Of a stretch of DNA of 30,489 nt, positions 16,077 through 24,397 are shown piece by piece; the stretch's first letter is position 1; every line of letters starts with the position of its first letter. The notes beneath the pieces are model-generated. The model did no database searches and was not told the origin of the DNA. It was given only the letters and a program-made list of their open reading frames with translations. The position numbers were made by a program, and so were the translations under genes. The DNA is from TMED23 sp964566055. Lineage in GTDB: Bacteria; Pseudomonadota; Alphaproteobacteria; Rhodospirillales; UBA2165. The stretch spans positions 1-30,489 of the forward strand of contig CAZMHI010000060.1 of NCBI GenBank assembly GCA_964566055.1. The letters are read 5' to 3'.

Positions 16077-17768
16077 TTATTCTCCCTCAATTTCCCACAT
16101 CAGATTGGTGAAACCGTTGGTAATCGGATAGCGGCGGTCACGGCCAAATGCCCGGGATGAAATTTTGACACCCGGCGGTGCCTGACGGCGTTTGTATTCA
16201 GCCCGGTCTAGCATATGCCAGACCCGGCGCACCACTGCCGGATCATGACCCTTGGCGACAATATCAACCACTGCCCGTTCACCTTCAATCAGGCTCATCA
16301 AAATATCATCAAGCACATCATAAGGCGGTAAACTATCCTCATCGAACTGATCAGGCTTGAGCTCGGCCGATGGTTTTTTGGTAATCACCCGCTCGGGTAT
16401 AGCACGGCCATCTGGGCCTAAGAAACCGGCAACGAAATTTTCGTTACGCCAGTGAGAGACATTAAAGACAGTTGTCTTATAGACGTCTTTCAAAACCGAA
16501 TAGCCGCCACACATATCGCCGTAAAGCGTGGCATAGCCAACAGACATTTCAGATTTATTGCCAGTCGTGAGCGGCATATAGCCAAGCTTATTTGAGATTG
16601 CCATAACAATAAGACCACGCGCCCGGGCCTGAATATTTTCTTCGGTCGTATCTGCTTCAGTGTCGCCGAAAACCGGTGCCAGCATGCCTTCAAAGGCTTT
16701 CATGGCATCCAGGATCGGTACGGTATCGTAGGCAATACCCAAAATTCCTGCCTGCTCGGCAGCATCATCGAGGCTGTCTTGAGAGGTATACGGCGACGGC
16801 ATCATGACACAGTGAACTTTATCAGCGCCAATTGCATCAACAGCGACAGCAGCGGAGAGACCGGAATCAATGCCGCCGGACAACCCCAGTATGACGCCTG
16901 GGAAACGGTTTTTCGTGACATAATCGCGCAATCCCAAAACCATTGCCTGATAAATGGCAGCCAGCATCTGCTCGGTTTTTTCCCGCTCGGCCTCGACTTC
17001 TCCCGGCGCACAGACCCAGCCCTGATCTGATTTCGACCAATGCGTTGTCAGCTGAGCCGTGCTGAAAGTGGGCATTTGTACTTGCAGCTCACGATCCGCC
17101 GAGAGCACAAAAGAGCCACCGTCGAAAACCAGTTCATCTTGACCGCCAACCAAATTCACATAGGCCATAGGCAGTCCGGATTCAGAAATCCGCGCTACGG
17201 CCAAATTCAGGCGCTGATCCGGTTTATCAACTTCGAAAGGTGAACCATTGATAACTACCAGGATTTCCGCACCGGATTCATCGAGGCATTCCGTGACGTC
17301 TGGCTCCCACATGTCTTCACAAATCATGACCCCAAGCCGCACACCATTAAACGACATTGGTCCCGGGACAGGGCCGCGATCAAATACCCGGTCCTCATCA
17401 AATACCCCATAAGTCGGCAGCAGGTGTTTATAACGGATGGTCGCAATTTCGCCCTGATCAAGCAGCATGACAGCATTGTACAATTTGCCGTCCTCCCGCC
17501 AGGGCGCGCCAATAATCAGCGCCGGACCTCCATCGTCGGTTTCGTTTGCCAAAGCTGTTATTTTTTCTTCCACCCGATCCAGAAAAGCGGGTTTAAGCAC
17601 CAAATCCTCGGGCGGATAGCCGCTGACGGTTAACTCGCCGGCAACCACCAAATCCGATTTATCAGCCGCTGCTTTGGCGCGAGCTGCACGAATAAGCTCA
17701 ATATTGCCATCGACATCACCGACAATCGGATTGATTTGCGCGAGCGTAATTTTAAGGTCTGTGGTCAT
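16077..17768 (-). CDS. nadE: Glutamine-dependent NAD+ synthetase
   Basis: Final step of NAD+ synthesis: amidates deamido-NAD+ with ammonia released from glutamine. It has 563 residues, the two-domain form. The N-terminal nitrilase-type glutaminase shows the E45, K114 and C150 triad (VVAGELTVSG, IRYKHLLPTYG, MICEDMW). The synthetase domain carries LGLSGGIDSGLSAAV, the ATP-pyrophosphatase loop, and TTGNKSEMSVGY. I chose the ATG at 17768 because GGAA lies six bases before it; starts at 17774 or 17804 add 2 or 12 residues. It converges on the chemoreceptor-like gene. Confidence 0.97.
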   Translation of the reverse strand: MTTDLKITLAQINPIVGDVDGNIELIRAARAKAAADKSDLVVAGELTVSGYPPEDLVLKPAFLDRVEEKITALANETDDGGPALIIGAPWREDGKLYNAVMLLDQGEIATIRYKHLLPTYGVFDEDRVFDRGPVPGPMSFNGVRLGVMICEDMWEPDVTECLDESGAEILVVINGSPFEVDKPDQRLNLAVARISESGLPMAYVNLVGGQDELVFDGGSFVLSADRELQVQMPTFSTAQLTTHWSKSDQGWVCAPGEVEAEREKTEQMLAAIYQAMVLGLRDYVTKNRFPGVILGLSGGIDSGLSAAVAVDAIGADKVHCVMMPSPYTSQDSLDDAAEQAGILGIAYDTVPILDAMKAFEGMLAPVFGDTEADTTEENIQARARGLIVMAISNKLGYMPLTTGNKSEMSVGYATLYGDMCGGYSVLKDVYKTTVFNVSHWRNENFVAGFLGPDGRAIPERVITKKPSAELKPDQFDEDSLPPYDVLDDILMSLIEGERAVVDIVAKGHDPAVVRRVWHMLDRAEYKRRQAPPGVKISSRAFGRDRRYPITNGFTNLMWEIEGE

Positions 17769-17941
17769 CCGCATTTCCAGAAATAAATAAGAATTCACTG
17801 CCAACCGGTTGGAATACCAACAAATTGGCGCGTAAGCATTAGAGGACGCCTATAACCCAGTCAATACATGTCGAGAAAAGTCAGCAACGACTTCGAGACA
17901 ATGGTCTAGTAATCTAAGGGATAAATCGCTATGAAAGAAAT

Positions 17942-18880
17942 ATGGCGGATGAATCTCCAAAAAGCGGGCAGGTTATTGAGCAGGTCGTTTGGATGGGATC
18001 AGACATTGATCGCACCGAGCGGACGGCGGATTCCGATGAGCCGCCGTCACCGACCCCGGCGCCGGTTCAACCGGAAGTCCAGCCACCACAGGAGGCAGAG
18101 CCTGAGCCATCACCGGTTAATGGCGTTGCTGCAAAAGACCAAAGCCGAGCACTTGCTCAAACCGTTATTTCCACTTTCACCGACCGCTTGAAAGCGGAAG
18201 CAGAAAAACGGGGCGGTTATTTGACGGTTGGCGATATCGATCAATTGTCCCGGGAGTTTGACCGCAAAAGAGAAGCGCTTGAAATTGTTTTCCAGCAAAG
18301 CTTCGAACAATATGTCCAGATCCGCGAACGCGCCGCTTTCGATCACTCCCGCAAATTCCCGTTTGATCGGGTCATCGTCAATACTTTTGCTACTCTGTTT
18401 AGCCAGAGTACCATTGAGAAAGATGGTGCCGCTGCTGTCACCCGTCGGGTTTTACCAGGCTTCTTTATTGCCTTGGATAAAATGATTGGCCCGGATGCGA
18501 TGGAAGAATATCAGGCACGCTGTCGTATCATAGTCAATCGCCTCAGCAAGGGTGAAGAAAGTGCACTGGATTGGTTGACTCTCTATGCCGATCCGGAGGC
18601 CAAAAAGGTCTGCTTTGATGCCTTGGTAACATTTGCACCCTATTTTGAAGATATGAAAAAGCGCGCCGAATGGTTTTTGCCATTGGTTAATAATAATCTC
18701 TCTGCCGACGAAGACTGGGAGCTTAATGAAAGCGGCTTTAAGAATCTGGTAGGGAAAATGTTTGCTGATCTTGCTGACGAATTAGCCGATCCCGAAACGC
18801 GGACAATTCTTGAGGAAACCTATAGCGGTGTCACATGTTTTGAACTCGATCGTGTGTTCGAAAAAATGGCCAAAGAATAA
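17942..18880 (+). CDS. Conserved-looking protein of unknown function
   Basis: Protein of 312 residues that I do not recognise. Residues 1-60 are low complexity, rich in proline, glutamate and serine (PPSPTPAPVQPEVQPPQEAE), probably disordered. Residues 60-312 are largely helical and charged, with no membrane segment, signal peptide, cysteine pattern or nucleotide-binding motif. Notable stretches are GGYLTVGDIDQLSREFDRKR and RKFPFDRVIVNTFATLF. The ribosome-binding site is poor (GAAAGAA). Divergent from nadE and followed by a 67-base gap to a convergent hydrolase. Codon use is like its neighbours, so it looks like a resident lineage gene. Confidence 0.7.
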   Translation: MADESPKSGQVIEQVVWMGSDIDRTERTADSDEPPSPTPAPVQPEVQPPQEAEPEPSPVNGVAAKDQSRALAQTVISTFTDRLKAEAEKRGGYLTVGDIDQLSREFDRKREALEIVFQQSFEQYVQIRERAAFDHSRKFPFDRVIVNTFATLFSQSTIEKDGAAAVTRRVLPGFFIALDKMIGPDAMEEYQARCRIIVNRLSKGEESALDWLTLYADPEAKKVCFDALVTFAPYFEDMKKRAEWFLPLVNNNLSADEDWELNESGFKNLVGKMFADLADELADPETRTILEETYSGVTCFELDRVFEKMAKE

Positions 18881-18947
18881 ATCCTTAGCAGTTGGCCTTG
18901 ATTTAAATCATATCGATGTAACTCGTTGTAATTAAATAAAATTCGTC

Positions 18948-19826
18948 TCAATTACTAAAAAACTCAAGTAACGCTTGAGATGTTTCCTTCGGCGTTTCTT
19001 CTGCGAGGAAATGCCCACAAGGCAAGGCTGCGCCACTAACAATTTCACATTTTTCCTGCCAGGTATCGAGTACATCATAGCACTGCCCCATGGCGCCTTT
19101 TTCGCCCCATAGAACAAGCGTTGGACATTTAACTTTGTGGCCGGCGTCCCGGTCAACACGATCAAGTTCAAGGTCAATGGAGGCTGCCGCCCGATAATCT
19201 TCACAAGAGGCATGTATCGTTTCAGGATTGGAAAAGCAGCGAATGTATTCCGCCATCGCCTCGTCAGTGAAACAATCACCGGCTGACCAGTGACCGGTTT
19301 TTTTACGCAAATAATATTCCGGGTCAGCACCGATCAAGCGTTCCGGCAGATCATAATCCTGAATTAAAAAATACCAATGATAGTAACTTGAAGCGATTTT
19401 TTGATCAGCAGTTTCATAGAGTGTTAAAGTCGGCACAATATCCAACAGCACGAGTTTGGTAATTTTATCCTGATGGTCGAGGGTCATGCGGTGAGCGGTC
19501 CTGGCGCCCCGGTCATGACCGGCGACGGCAAATTCTTCAAAGCCCAATTGCTGCATCACCTGAACCTGGTCAGCGGCCATGGCGCGAAAGGAATAAGGGG
19601 CATGGTCCGGCGTGGTTTCAGGTTTAGAGGAATCGCCATAGCCTCGGAGATCGGTCGCAACCACGGTAAAATGCTCGGCCAGACGCGGGGCAATTTTATG
19701 CCACATGACATGGGATTGCGGATAACCGTGCAGCAGAAGCAAGGGCGGACCATCGCCACCCACAAGGGTGCGGATAACAGCCCCATCGGTTTCAATATCG
19801 GACTGCCGGAAACCCTCAAACATCAT
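18948..19826 (-). CDS. Alpha/beta hydrolase, fluoroacetate/haloacetate dehalogenase type
   Basis: Hydrolase of 292 residues, probably cleaving a carbon-halogen bond (haloacetate to glycolate). HGYPQ (33-37) forms the oxyanion region. The nucleophile elbow reads GHDRGAR, with Asp105 in place of the usual serine, plus Arg106 and Arg109 for carboxylate binding. D129, the halide-pocket pair H150-W151 and Y211, and catalytic H272 (CGHFLAEE) all fall at the spacings known from the Rhodopseudomonas fluoroacetate dehalogenase. Epoxide hydrolases share the Asp nucleophile and are the main alternative, but the two arginines and HW favour dehalogenase. It follows aroG by 22 bases on the same strand, so it may be co-transcribed. 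No signal peptide. Confidence 0.82.
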   Translation of the reverse strand: MMFEGFRQSDIETDGAVIRTLVGGDGPPLLLLHGYPQSHVMWHKIAPRLAEHFTVVATDLRGYGDSSKPETTPDHAPYSFRAMAADQVQVMQQLGFEEFAVAGHDRGARTAHRMTLDHQDKITKLVLLDIVPTLTLYETADQKIASSYYHWYFLIQDYDLPERLIGADPEYYLRKKTGHWSAGDCFTDEAMAEYIRCFSNPETIHASCEDYRAAASIDLELDRVDRDAGHKVKCPTLVLWGEKGAMGQCYDVLDTWQEKCEIVSGAALPCGHFLAEETPKETSQALLEFFSN

Positions 19827-19848
19827 TTAATGAGCCTAATTGCCGCCT

Positions 19849-21243
19849 CTAATTTCCGCCGACCACCTGTTTCATGACGGTCGCTTTATTGCTGATGCGT
19901 TCTTCTTTCAAGCGATCAGCAAAAGCAAAAGCCAGTTCCAGCGCCTGACGGCCATTCAACCTTGGATCACAATGGGTGTGATAGCGGCTCGACAAATCTG
20001 CTTCGGTAATCGCCTGGGCGCCACCGACGCATTCGGTGACATCCTGACCGGTCAGCTCGAAATGGACGCCGCCGGGATGAGTGCCTTCGCCATTGTGAAC
20101 CGCGAAGAAGCCCTCGACTTCGCGAATAATTTGATCGAAATGGCGTGTCTTATAGCCCGAACTCGCTTTAACGGTATTGCCGTGCATCGGATCACAGGAC
20201 CAGACAACGCTCCGCCCTTCGGCTTTTACTTTTCGCACCAGGGCCGGCAAGGCATCCTCAACTTTATCCGCGCCCATGCGGGAAATCAGCGTCAATCGTC
20301 CGGGCTCATTTTCCGGATTGAGACGATCAATAAGCTCAATCAGATAATCGGGTTCCGTCGTCGGCCCAATTTTTGCGCCAATCGGATTGGCAATACCACT
20401 GAGAAACTCGAGATGGGCATTATCCAATTGCCGGGTGCGCTCTCCAACCCAGAGCATATGGGCGGAGGTGTCGTACCATTCGCCGGTCAGCGAATCGATT
20501 CTGGTCATTGCTTCTTCATAGCGCAGCAGCAGGGCTTCATGCGAGGTATAAAAATCTGTTTCCTTCAACTGCGGAGCCGTCTCGGAGGTTAAGCCACAAG
20601 CGGCCATAAAATTGAGTGATTCATCTAGGCGCTCCGCCATATCCTTATAACGCTCACCAATCGCATCATCGGCGACAAAGCCCATATTCCACTGATGAAC
20701 GCGATGGAGATCGGCAAAACCGCCTTGGGCAAAAGCCCGCAAAAGATTGAGAGTTGAGGCCGATTGATTATAGGCCCGCACCATTCGTTCTGGATCGGGC
20801 ACCCGCTTCTCATCAGTAAAATCAATGCCGTTAATAATATCGCCGCGATAACTTGGCAATTCGACGCCATCTATGGTTTCGGTATCGCCGGAACGCGGTT
20901 TGGCGAATTGACCTGCCAAACGGCCAACCTTAACCACCGGACAAGATGCTCCGAAAGTAAGCACGACAGCCATTTGCAACAATACCCGGAAGGTATCCCG
21001 AATATTGTCAGGATGAAATTCCCGGAAACTTTCAGCACAATCGCCACCTTGCAGTAAAAATGCTTCACCTTCGGCAACTTTCGCCAATTGGCGTTTTAGC
21101 ACTCGCGCTTCACCGGCAAAAACCAAGGGCGGATAACCCGATAGTGTTTGCTCAACTTCTTCGAGTTTTGCCTGGTCCGGATATTCCGGCACCTGCAAAA
21201 TCGGTTTTCCCCGCCAGCTATCTGGCGACCATTTGTTTGCCAT
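19849..21243 (-). CDS. aroG: Class II 3-deoxy-7-phosphoheptulonate synthase
   Basis: First enzyme of the shikimate pathway, joining phosphoenolpyruvate and erythrose 4-phosphate. It has 464 residues, normal for the plant/actinobacterial-like class II enzyme that many Alphaproteobacteria use. Visible signatures are QGGDCAESF, RMVRAYNQSASTLNLLRAFAQGG, VGERTRQLDNAHLEF, IGPTTEPDYL, DPMHGNT and HPGGVHFELTGQDVTECVGG. The ATG start gives the typical MANKWSPDSWRGKPILQVP. Its upstream region is shared with arsR and contains two palindromes. The symbol is uncertain between aroG and aroF for this class. Confidence 0.96.
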   Translation of the reverse strand: MANKWSPDSWRGKPILQVPEYPDQAKLEEVEQTLSGYPPLVFAGEARVLKRQLAKVAEGEAFLLQGGDCAESFREFHPDNIRDTFRVLLQMAVVLTFGASCPVVKVGRLAGQFAKPRSGDTETIDGVELPSYRGDIINGIDFTDEKRVPDPERMVRAYNQSASTLNLLRAFAQGGFADLHRVHQWNMGFVADDAIGERYKDMAERLDESLNFMAACGLTSETAPQLKETDFYTSHEALLLRYEEAMTRIDSLTGEWYDTSAHMLWVGERTRQLDNAHLEFLSGIANPIGAKIGPTTEPDYLIELIDRLNPENEPGRLTLISRMGADKVEDALPALVRKVKAEGRSVVWSCDPMHGNTVKASSGYKTRHFDQIIREVEGFFAVHNGEGTHPGGVHFELTGQDVTECVGGAQAITEADLSSRYHTHCDPRLNGRQALELAFAFADRLKEERISNKATVMKQVVGGN

Positions 21244-21376
21244 TATTTTTACTCTATATTCCCAGGTCTAGATTATGTTTTTAAAGTGGCGCACTCTATA
21301 CGCCCAAACGGACTTAAATTCCAGTAAAAAGGCATACTAGTCATATGCGGTGTGAGATCGCGCTGGTGATAAATGG

Positions 21377-21403
21377 TTAATTAAGTGACAGTCACTTAAT
21401 TAA
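21377..21403. promoter_or_regulatory. Perfect 27-base palindrome between aroG and arsR
   Basis: TTAATTAAGTGAC (21377-21389), a central A, then GTCACTTAATTAA (21391-21403): thirteen-base perfect arms. It lies 134 bases before the aroG start and 88 before arsR. Its inner core AAGTGACAGTCACTT has the look of a dimer-binding operator. No T run follows on either strand, so a terminator is unlikely. The cognate regulator is unknown. Confidence 0.6.
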
Positions 21404-21456
21404 TTCTCAAAAATAAAAATCTGGCCGTTGAATAGCTTTGAATAATCTCCGGCCCC

Positions 21457-21486
21457 TTGACATTTCTATATATCTAGATATATAGT
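21457..21486 (+). promoter_or_regulatory. arsR promoter with overlapping 20-base operator
   Basis: TTGACA (21457-21462, perfect -35), 18-base spacer, TATAGT (21481-21486, five of six). A 20-base perfect palindrome, halves CTATATATCT and AGATATATAG (21466-21485), fills the spacer and overlaps the -10. An AT-rich inverted repeat placed like this is typical of ArsR/SmtB self-repression. The predicted transcription start falls within about two bases of the arsR ATG, and no ribosome-binding site is seen, so the mRNA is probably leaderless. Confidence 0.75.
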
Positions 21487-21491
21487 TATTT

Positions 21492-21818
21492 ATGACTGAA
21501 AATCTCCATCAGGTTGATGCCGCAAATAGCCTGGCGGCCTTGGGTAATGTGACCCGGCTCCATTTATTTCGTTTTTTGGTGCAGGCAGGCCGTGACGGCA
21601 GTAATATTGGCGCCATTCAAGCGCATTTGGCTGTGCCGGGCTCAACGCTGCATCACCATATCGCCAAGCTGGTCAAAGTCGGCTTGATCGCCCAGGAAAA
21701 AAAGGGCCGTGAAATTATCTGCCGGGCCAATTATGACCGCATGGATAGCTTGTTGTCCTTCGTCACGGAAAATTGCTGCCGGGGTCATGAAGAACTAACT
21801 AAAATGGAATCTGCTTAA
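21492..21818 (+). CDS. ArsR-family winged-helix transcriptional repressor
   Basis: Small repressor of 108 residues. The winged helix is visible: NSLAALGNVTRLHLFRFLVQ, then the recognition region HLAVPGSTLHHHIAKLVKVGLI and the wing EKKGREIICRANY. It lacks the ELCVCDL metal motif of classical ArsR. Candidate ligands are C77 and the C-terminal pair C95-C96 (ENCCRG), which suggests a thiophilic ligand such as arsenite or another soft metal. It sits one base before the permease start, so the two form an operon under the palindromic promoter. The inducer is inferred, not shown. Confidence 0.9.
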   Translation: MTENLHQVDAANSLAALGNVTRLHLFRFLVQAGRDGSNIGAIQAHLAVPGSTLHHHIAKLVKVGLIAQEKKGREIICRANYDRMDSLLSFVTENCCRGHEELTKMESA

Positions 21819-21819
21819 G

Positions 21820-22869
21820 ATGAACCAGCTCGTCGCCGCTTTGCAAAACGTTTCTCCGACCTCGTTCAAAAAGAACCAGGACTGGGACTGGGTGCTGGTC
21901 GTTGCCCTGCCCCTGGCGCTATTCGTTTTTTCAAAAGAGCAGGCAAGCGAGACCATCCTCTTTGCCTTAAATAATTTCACTGAGATATTGCCTTACCTGG
22001 CGCTCGCCGTCGGCACAGTGGCCTACGTCAAAGCGAGTGGCGGCGAAACGGTAATTGGCGGTGTCTTTAGTGGTAATCTTGCGGTCATGATCCTGTTGGC
22101 AGCCGTCTTTGGCGCTGTATCGCCTTTTTGTTCCTGCGGTGTTATCCCGCTGATCGCCGCCTTGCTTGCTGTTGGTGTGCCCTTGGCGGCCGTGATGGCG
22201 TTTTGGCTAACATCGCCGCTCATGGACCCTTCGATGTTTCTGCTAACCGTAAGTATTTTAGGTGCGCAATTTGCCATGGCTAAAACGATAGCAGCCATCG
22301 GTGTCGGCATATTAGGTGGCGCAATCATTTATCTGGTGCAGCGCTTCGGGCTTTTTGAAGACCCGCTTAAAACCGCGCCGGGATCAATTTGCGGTGCTTC
22401 CGCCTATACATCCGGCGGCAATGTTAACTGGCGGTTTTGGCAAGAAAGTGAACGCCGGGAAGTATTCAAGAACGAAGCTGTGGCCAATTTTATCTTCCTC
22501 GCCAAATGGCTGACCCTGGCCTTTATGCTGGAAAACTTAATGCTCACCTACGTGCCGGGAGAGATGATCGCCAATCTGGTTGGCGGCACCGGCATCATAC
22601 CGATCGTTATTGCCGCACTGGTCGGCGTGCCAGCCTACCTCAATGGCTTTGCCGCCCTGCCCTTGGTCGGCGGTTTGATTGAGCAAGGTATGAACCCGGC
22701 AGCCGGTATGGCCTTTATGATTGGCGGCGGCATCAGCTGTATCCCTGCCGCCATCGCCGTCTACGCACTGGTTAAAAAACCGGTCTTCATTAGCTATCTC
22801 GCCATCGCCATCATTGGCGCGATGTTGTCAGGTTTGGGCTACGCGGCTTTTTTGAAGTTAGCGGCGTAA
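21820..22869 (+). CDS. ArsP/YraQ-type membrane permease (metal or metalloid efflux)
   Basis: Integral membrane protein of 349 residues with about eight to ten hydrophobic helices. It carries the family hallmark PFCSCGVIPL (C104, C106) and a matching second-half motif FMIGGGISCIPAA, reflecting the internal two-fold repeat of these permeases. Related proteins export trivalent organoarsenicals (ArsP) or copper/zinc (SO_0444 type), so efflux of a thiol-binding metal species is likely. It is coupled to the upstream ArsR regulator (ATG one base after its stop). It converges with gor; a small hairpin at the stop (AGCGGC-GTAAT-GCCGCT, 22860-22876) may help termination. Confidence 0.85.
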   Translation: MNQLVAALQNVSPTSFKKNQDWDWVLVVALPLALFVFSKEQASETILFALNNFTEILPYLALAVGTVAYVKASGGETVIGGVFSGNLAVMILLAAVFGAVSPFCSCGVIPLIAALLAVGVPLAAVMAFWLTSPLMDPSMFLLTVSILGAQFAMAKTIAAIGVGILGGAIIYLVQRFGLFEDPLKTAPGSICGASAYTSGGNVNWRFWQESERREVFKNEAVANFIFLAKWLTLAFMLENLMLTYVPGEMIANLVGGTGIIPIVIAALVGVPAYLNGFAALPLVGGLIEQGMNPAAGMAFMIGGGISCIPAAIAVYALVKKPVFISYLAIAIIGAMLSGLGYAAFLKLAA

Positions 22870-22875
22870 TGCCGC

Positions 22876-24237
22876 TCATTCAGCCTCTGGCCGCTTCGAA
22901 CGCATGGTAACGAACTCTTCGGCTGAAGACGGATGAATACCGGTCGTGGCATCGAACTGTGCTTTGGTCGCCCCACACTTCATGGCAATCGCCACCCCTT
23001 GGATGATTTCCGGCGCATCTAGCCCCATCATATGACAGCCGATGACTTTGTCGGTTTTGGGCTCGACAATGAGCTTCATCACCGAGCGCTCGTCACGTCC
23101 GGACAAGGTATGCACCAATGGCTTAAAATTGGAATCATAGATATCAATCGCCCCATACTCCGCCCGGGCTTGTTCTTCGGTGAGGCCAACCGTGGCAATC
23201 GGCGGCGTCGAAAAGACGGCCGACGGTACATTTGAGTAATCGGTGGTCCGGCTATCTTTGTTGAACAACATATCAGCCAGAGCGTGGCCTTCCTGAATGG
23301 CGACAGGTGTCAGCTGAATGCGATCCGTGACATCACCAACCGCGTAAATATGAGATTGTGACGTGCGGTTCAGCTCATCAACAATGATCGAGCCATTACC
23401 ACGCAACTCAACACCGGCAGCTTCGAGGCCGAGGCTATCTGTATTAGCGCGGCGTCCGGTCGCATACATAACGCAATCGGTTTCCAAAATCTCATCATTG
23501 CCTAGACGCAGGCTCAGCGTGTCACCCTGTTTTTCGATACTTTCAACCACGGCTTCGGCGAGGATTTTAATGCCGCGCTTTTCCATTTCCTCGAACAACG
23601 AGGTCCGCATATCAATATCAAAACCGCGTAGAATATTATCGGCCCGGATAATCTCCGTCACCTCGACACCGAGGCTCGAGAAAATGCCCGCAAACTCAAC
23701 AGCGATATAGCCGCCGCCGACGATTACCATGCGCTTTGGCAAAGCTGGTAACTCCAGCGCTTCATTAGAGGTAATGACGTGTTCAATGCCTGGAATATCC
23801 GGCATGGTCGGCCAGCCGCCAACAGCAATGAGTATATTTTCAGCTGTTAAACGCTCACCGGCAACTTCAACTGTATGATCATCAACCAGCACGCCACGGC
23901 CCTCTTTGAGATCAACGTTATTGTCCCGCAAGATGCGGAGATAGATGCCGTTCAAGCGGTCGAGCTCAGTATTTTTATTGGCGATCAGCTTGGCCCAATC
24001 ATGGCTTGCCCCTTCGATGGTCCAGCCATAATTAACCGCATCCTCCATGTAATCCGCATAATGGGCGCCATATATCAGCAGTTTTTTCGGAATACAGCCT
24101 CTCAGCACGCAAGTGCCGCCAACCCGGTCTTCTTCACAGATCGCAACTTTCGCGCCGTAGCCACCCGCCAGCCTGGAAGCACGAACACCGCCGGACCCGG
24201 CCCCGATCGTGATCAGGTCATAATCATAATTCGACAT
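22876..24237 (-). CDS. gor: Glutathione-disulfide reductase
   Basis: FAD enzyme that regenerates glutathione from its disulfide with NADPH. It has 453 residues. FAD-binding ITIGAGSGGVRASRLA, the redox-active pair C43/C48 in GGTCVLRGCIPKK, the NADPH domain VIVGGGYIAVEFAGI with the arginine-bearing IIRADNILRGFD, FAD-site YAVGDV and the C-terminal HPSSAEEFVTM base segment are all visible. The arginines favour NADPH and hence glutathione reductase over dihydrolipoamide dehydrogenase. It lies between the ArsR-permease pair and the cytochrome c, consistent with metal or oxidative stress defence. Confidence 0.95.
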   Translation of the reverse strand: MSNYDYDLITIGAGSGGVRASRLAGGYGAKVAICEEDRVGGTCVLRGCIPKKLLIYGAHYADYMEDAVNYGWTIEGASHDWAKLIANKNTELDRLNGIYLRILRDNNVDLKEGRGVLVDDHTVEVAGERLTAENILIAVGGWPTMPDIPGIEHVITSNEALELPALPKRMVIVGGGYIAVEFAGIFSSLGVEVTEIIRADNILRGFDIDMRTSLFEEMEKRGIKILAEAVVESIEKQGDTLSLRLGNDEILETDCVMYATGRRANTDSLGLEAAGVELRGNGSIIVDELNRTSQSHIYAVGDVTDRIQLTPVAIQEGHALADMLFNKDSRTTDYSNVPSAVFSTPPIATVGLTEEQARAEYGAIDIYDSNFKPLVHTLSGRDERSVMKLIVEPKTDKVIGCHMMGLDAPEIIQGVAIAMKCGATKAQFDATTGIHPSSAEEFVTMRSKRPEAE

Positions 24238-24355
24238 CTAAATTGAGTTCCTAGCTAAGTCTTTGATCAGATTTTAACGGAGTATAGCGGGCGATCTCAG
24301 ACATGTAACTACCTTCAATCTTCAATTATCTGGCATTTTTTTTAAACTATCCTGA

Positions 24356-24386
24356 TTGACCTTCCAGTCACTGGAAGCGCTAGAAT
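24356..24386 (+). promoter_or_regulatory. MerR-family (CueR/HmrR-type) promoter of the cytochrome c gene
   Basis: TTGACC (24356-24361) and TAGAAT (24381-24386) are separated by 19 bases, too long for unaided sigma70 but exactly the spacing of MerR-family promoters. A perfect dyad, CTTCCAGT-C-ACTGGAAG (24361-24377), fills the spacer. The TTGACCTTCC...GGAAG arrangement closely matches copper-responsive CueR/HmrR sites. The start codon lies only 11 bases after the -10, with no ribosome-binding site, so the mRNA is nearly leaderless. No merR gene is in the window. Confidence 0.8.
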
Positions 24387-24397
24387 GAAATTAAATC

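Noticed and set aside
22860..22876. Intrinsic terminator between the permease and gor
   Set aside because: The 6-bp stem overlaps both stop codons and has no T run on either side; noted only as a weak possibility.
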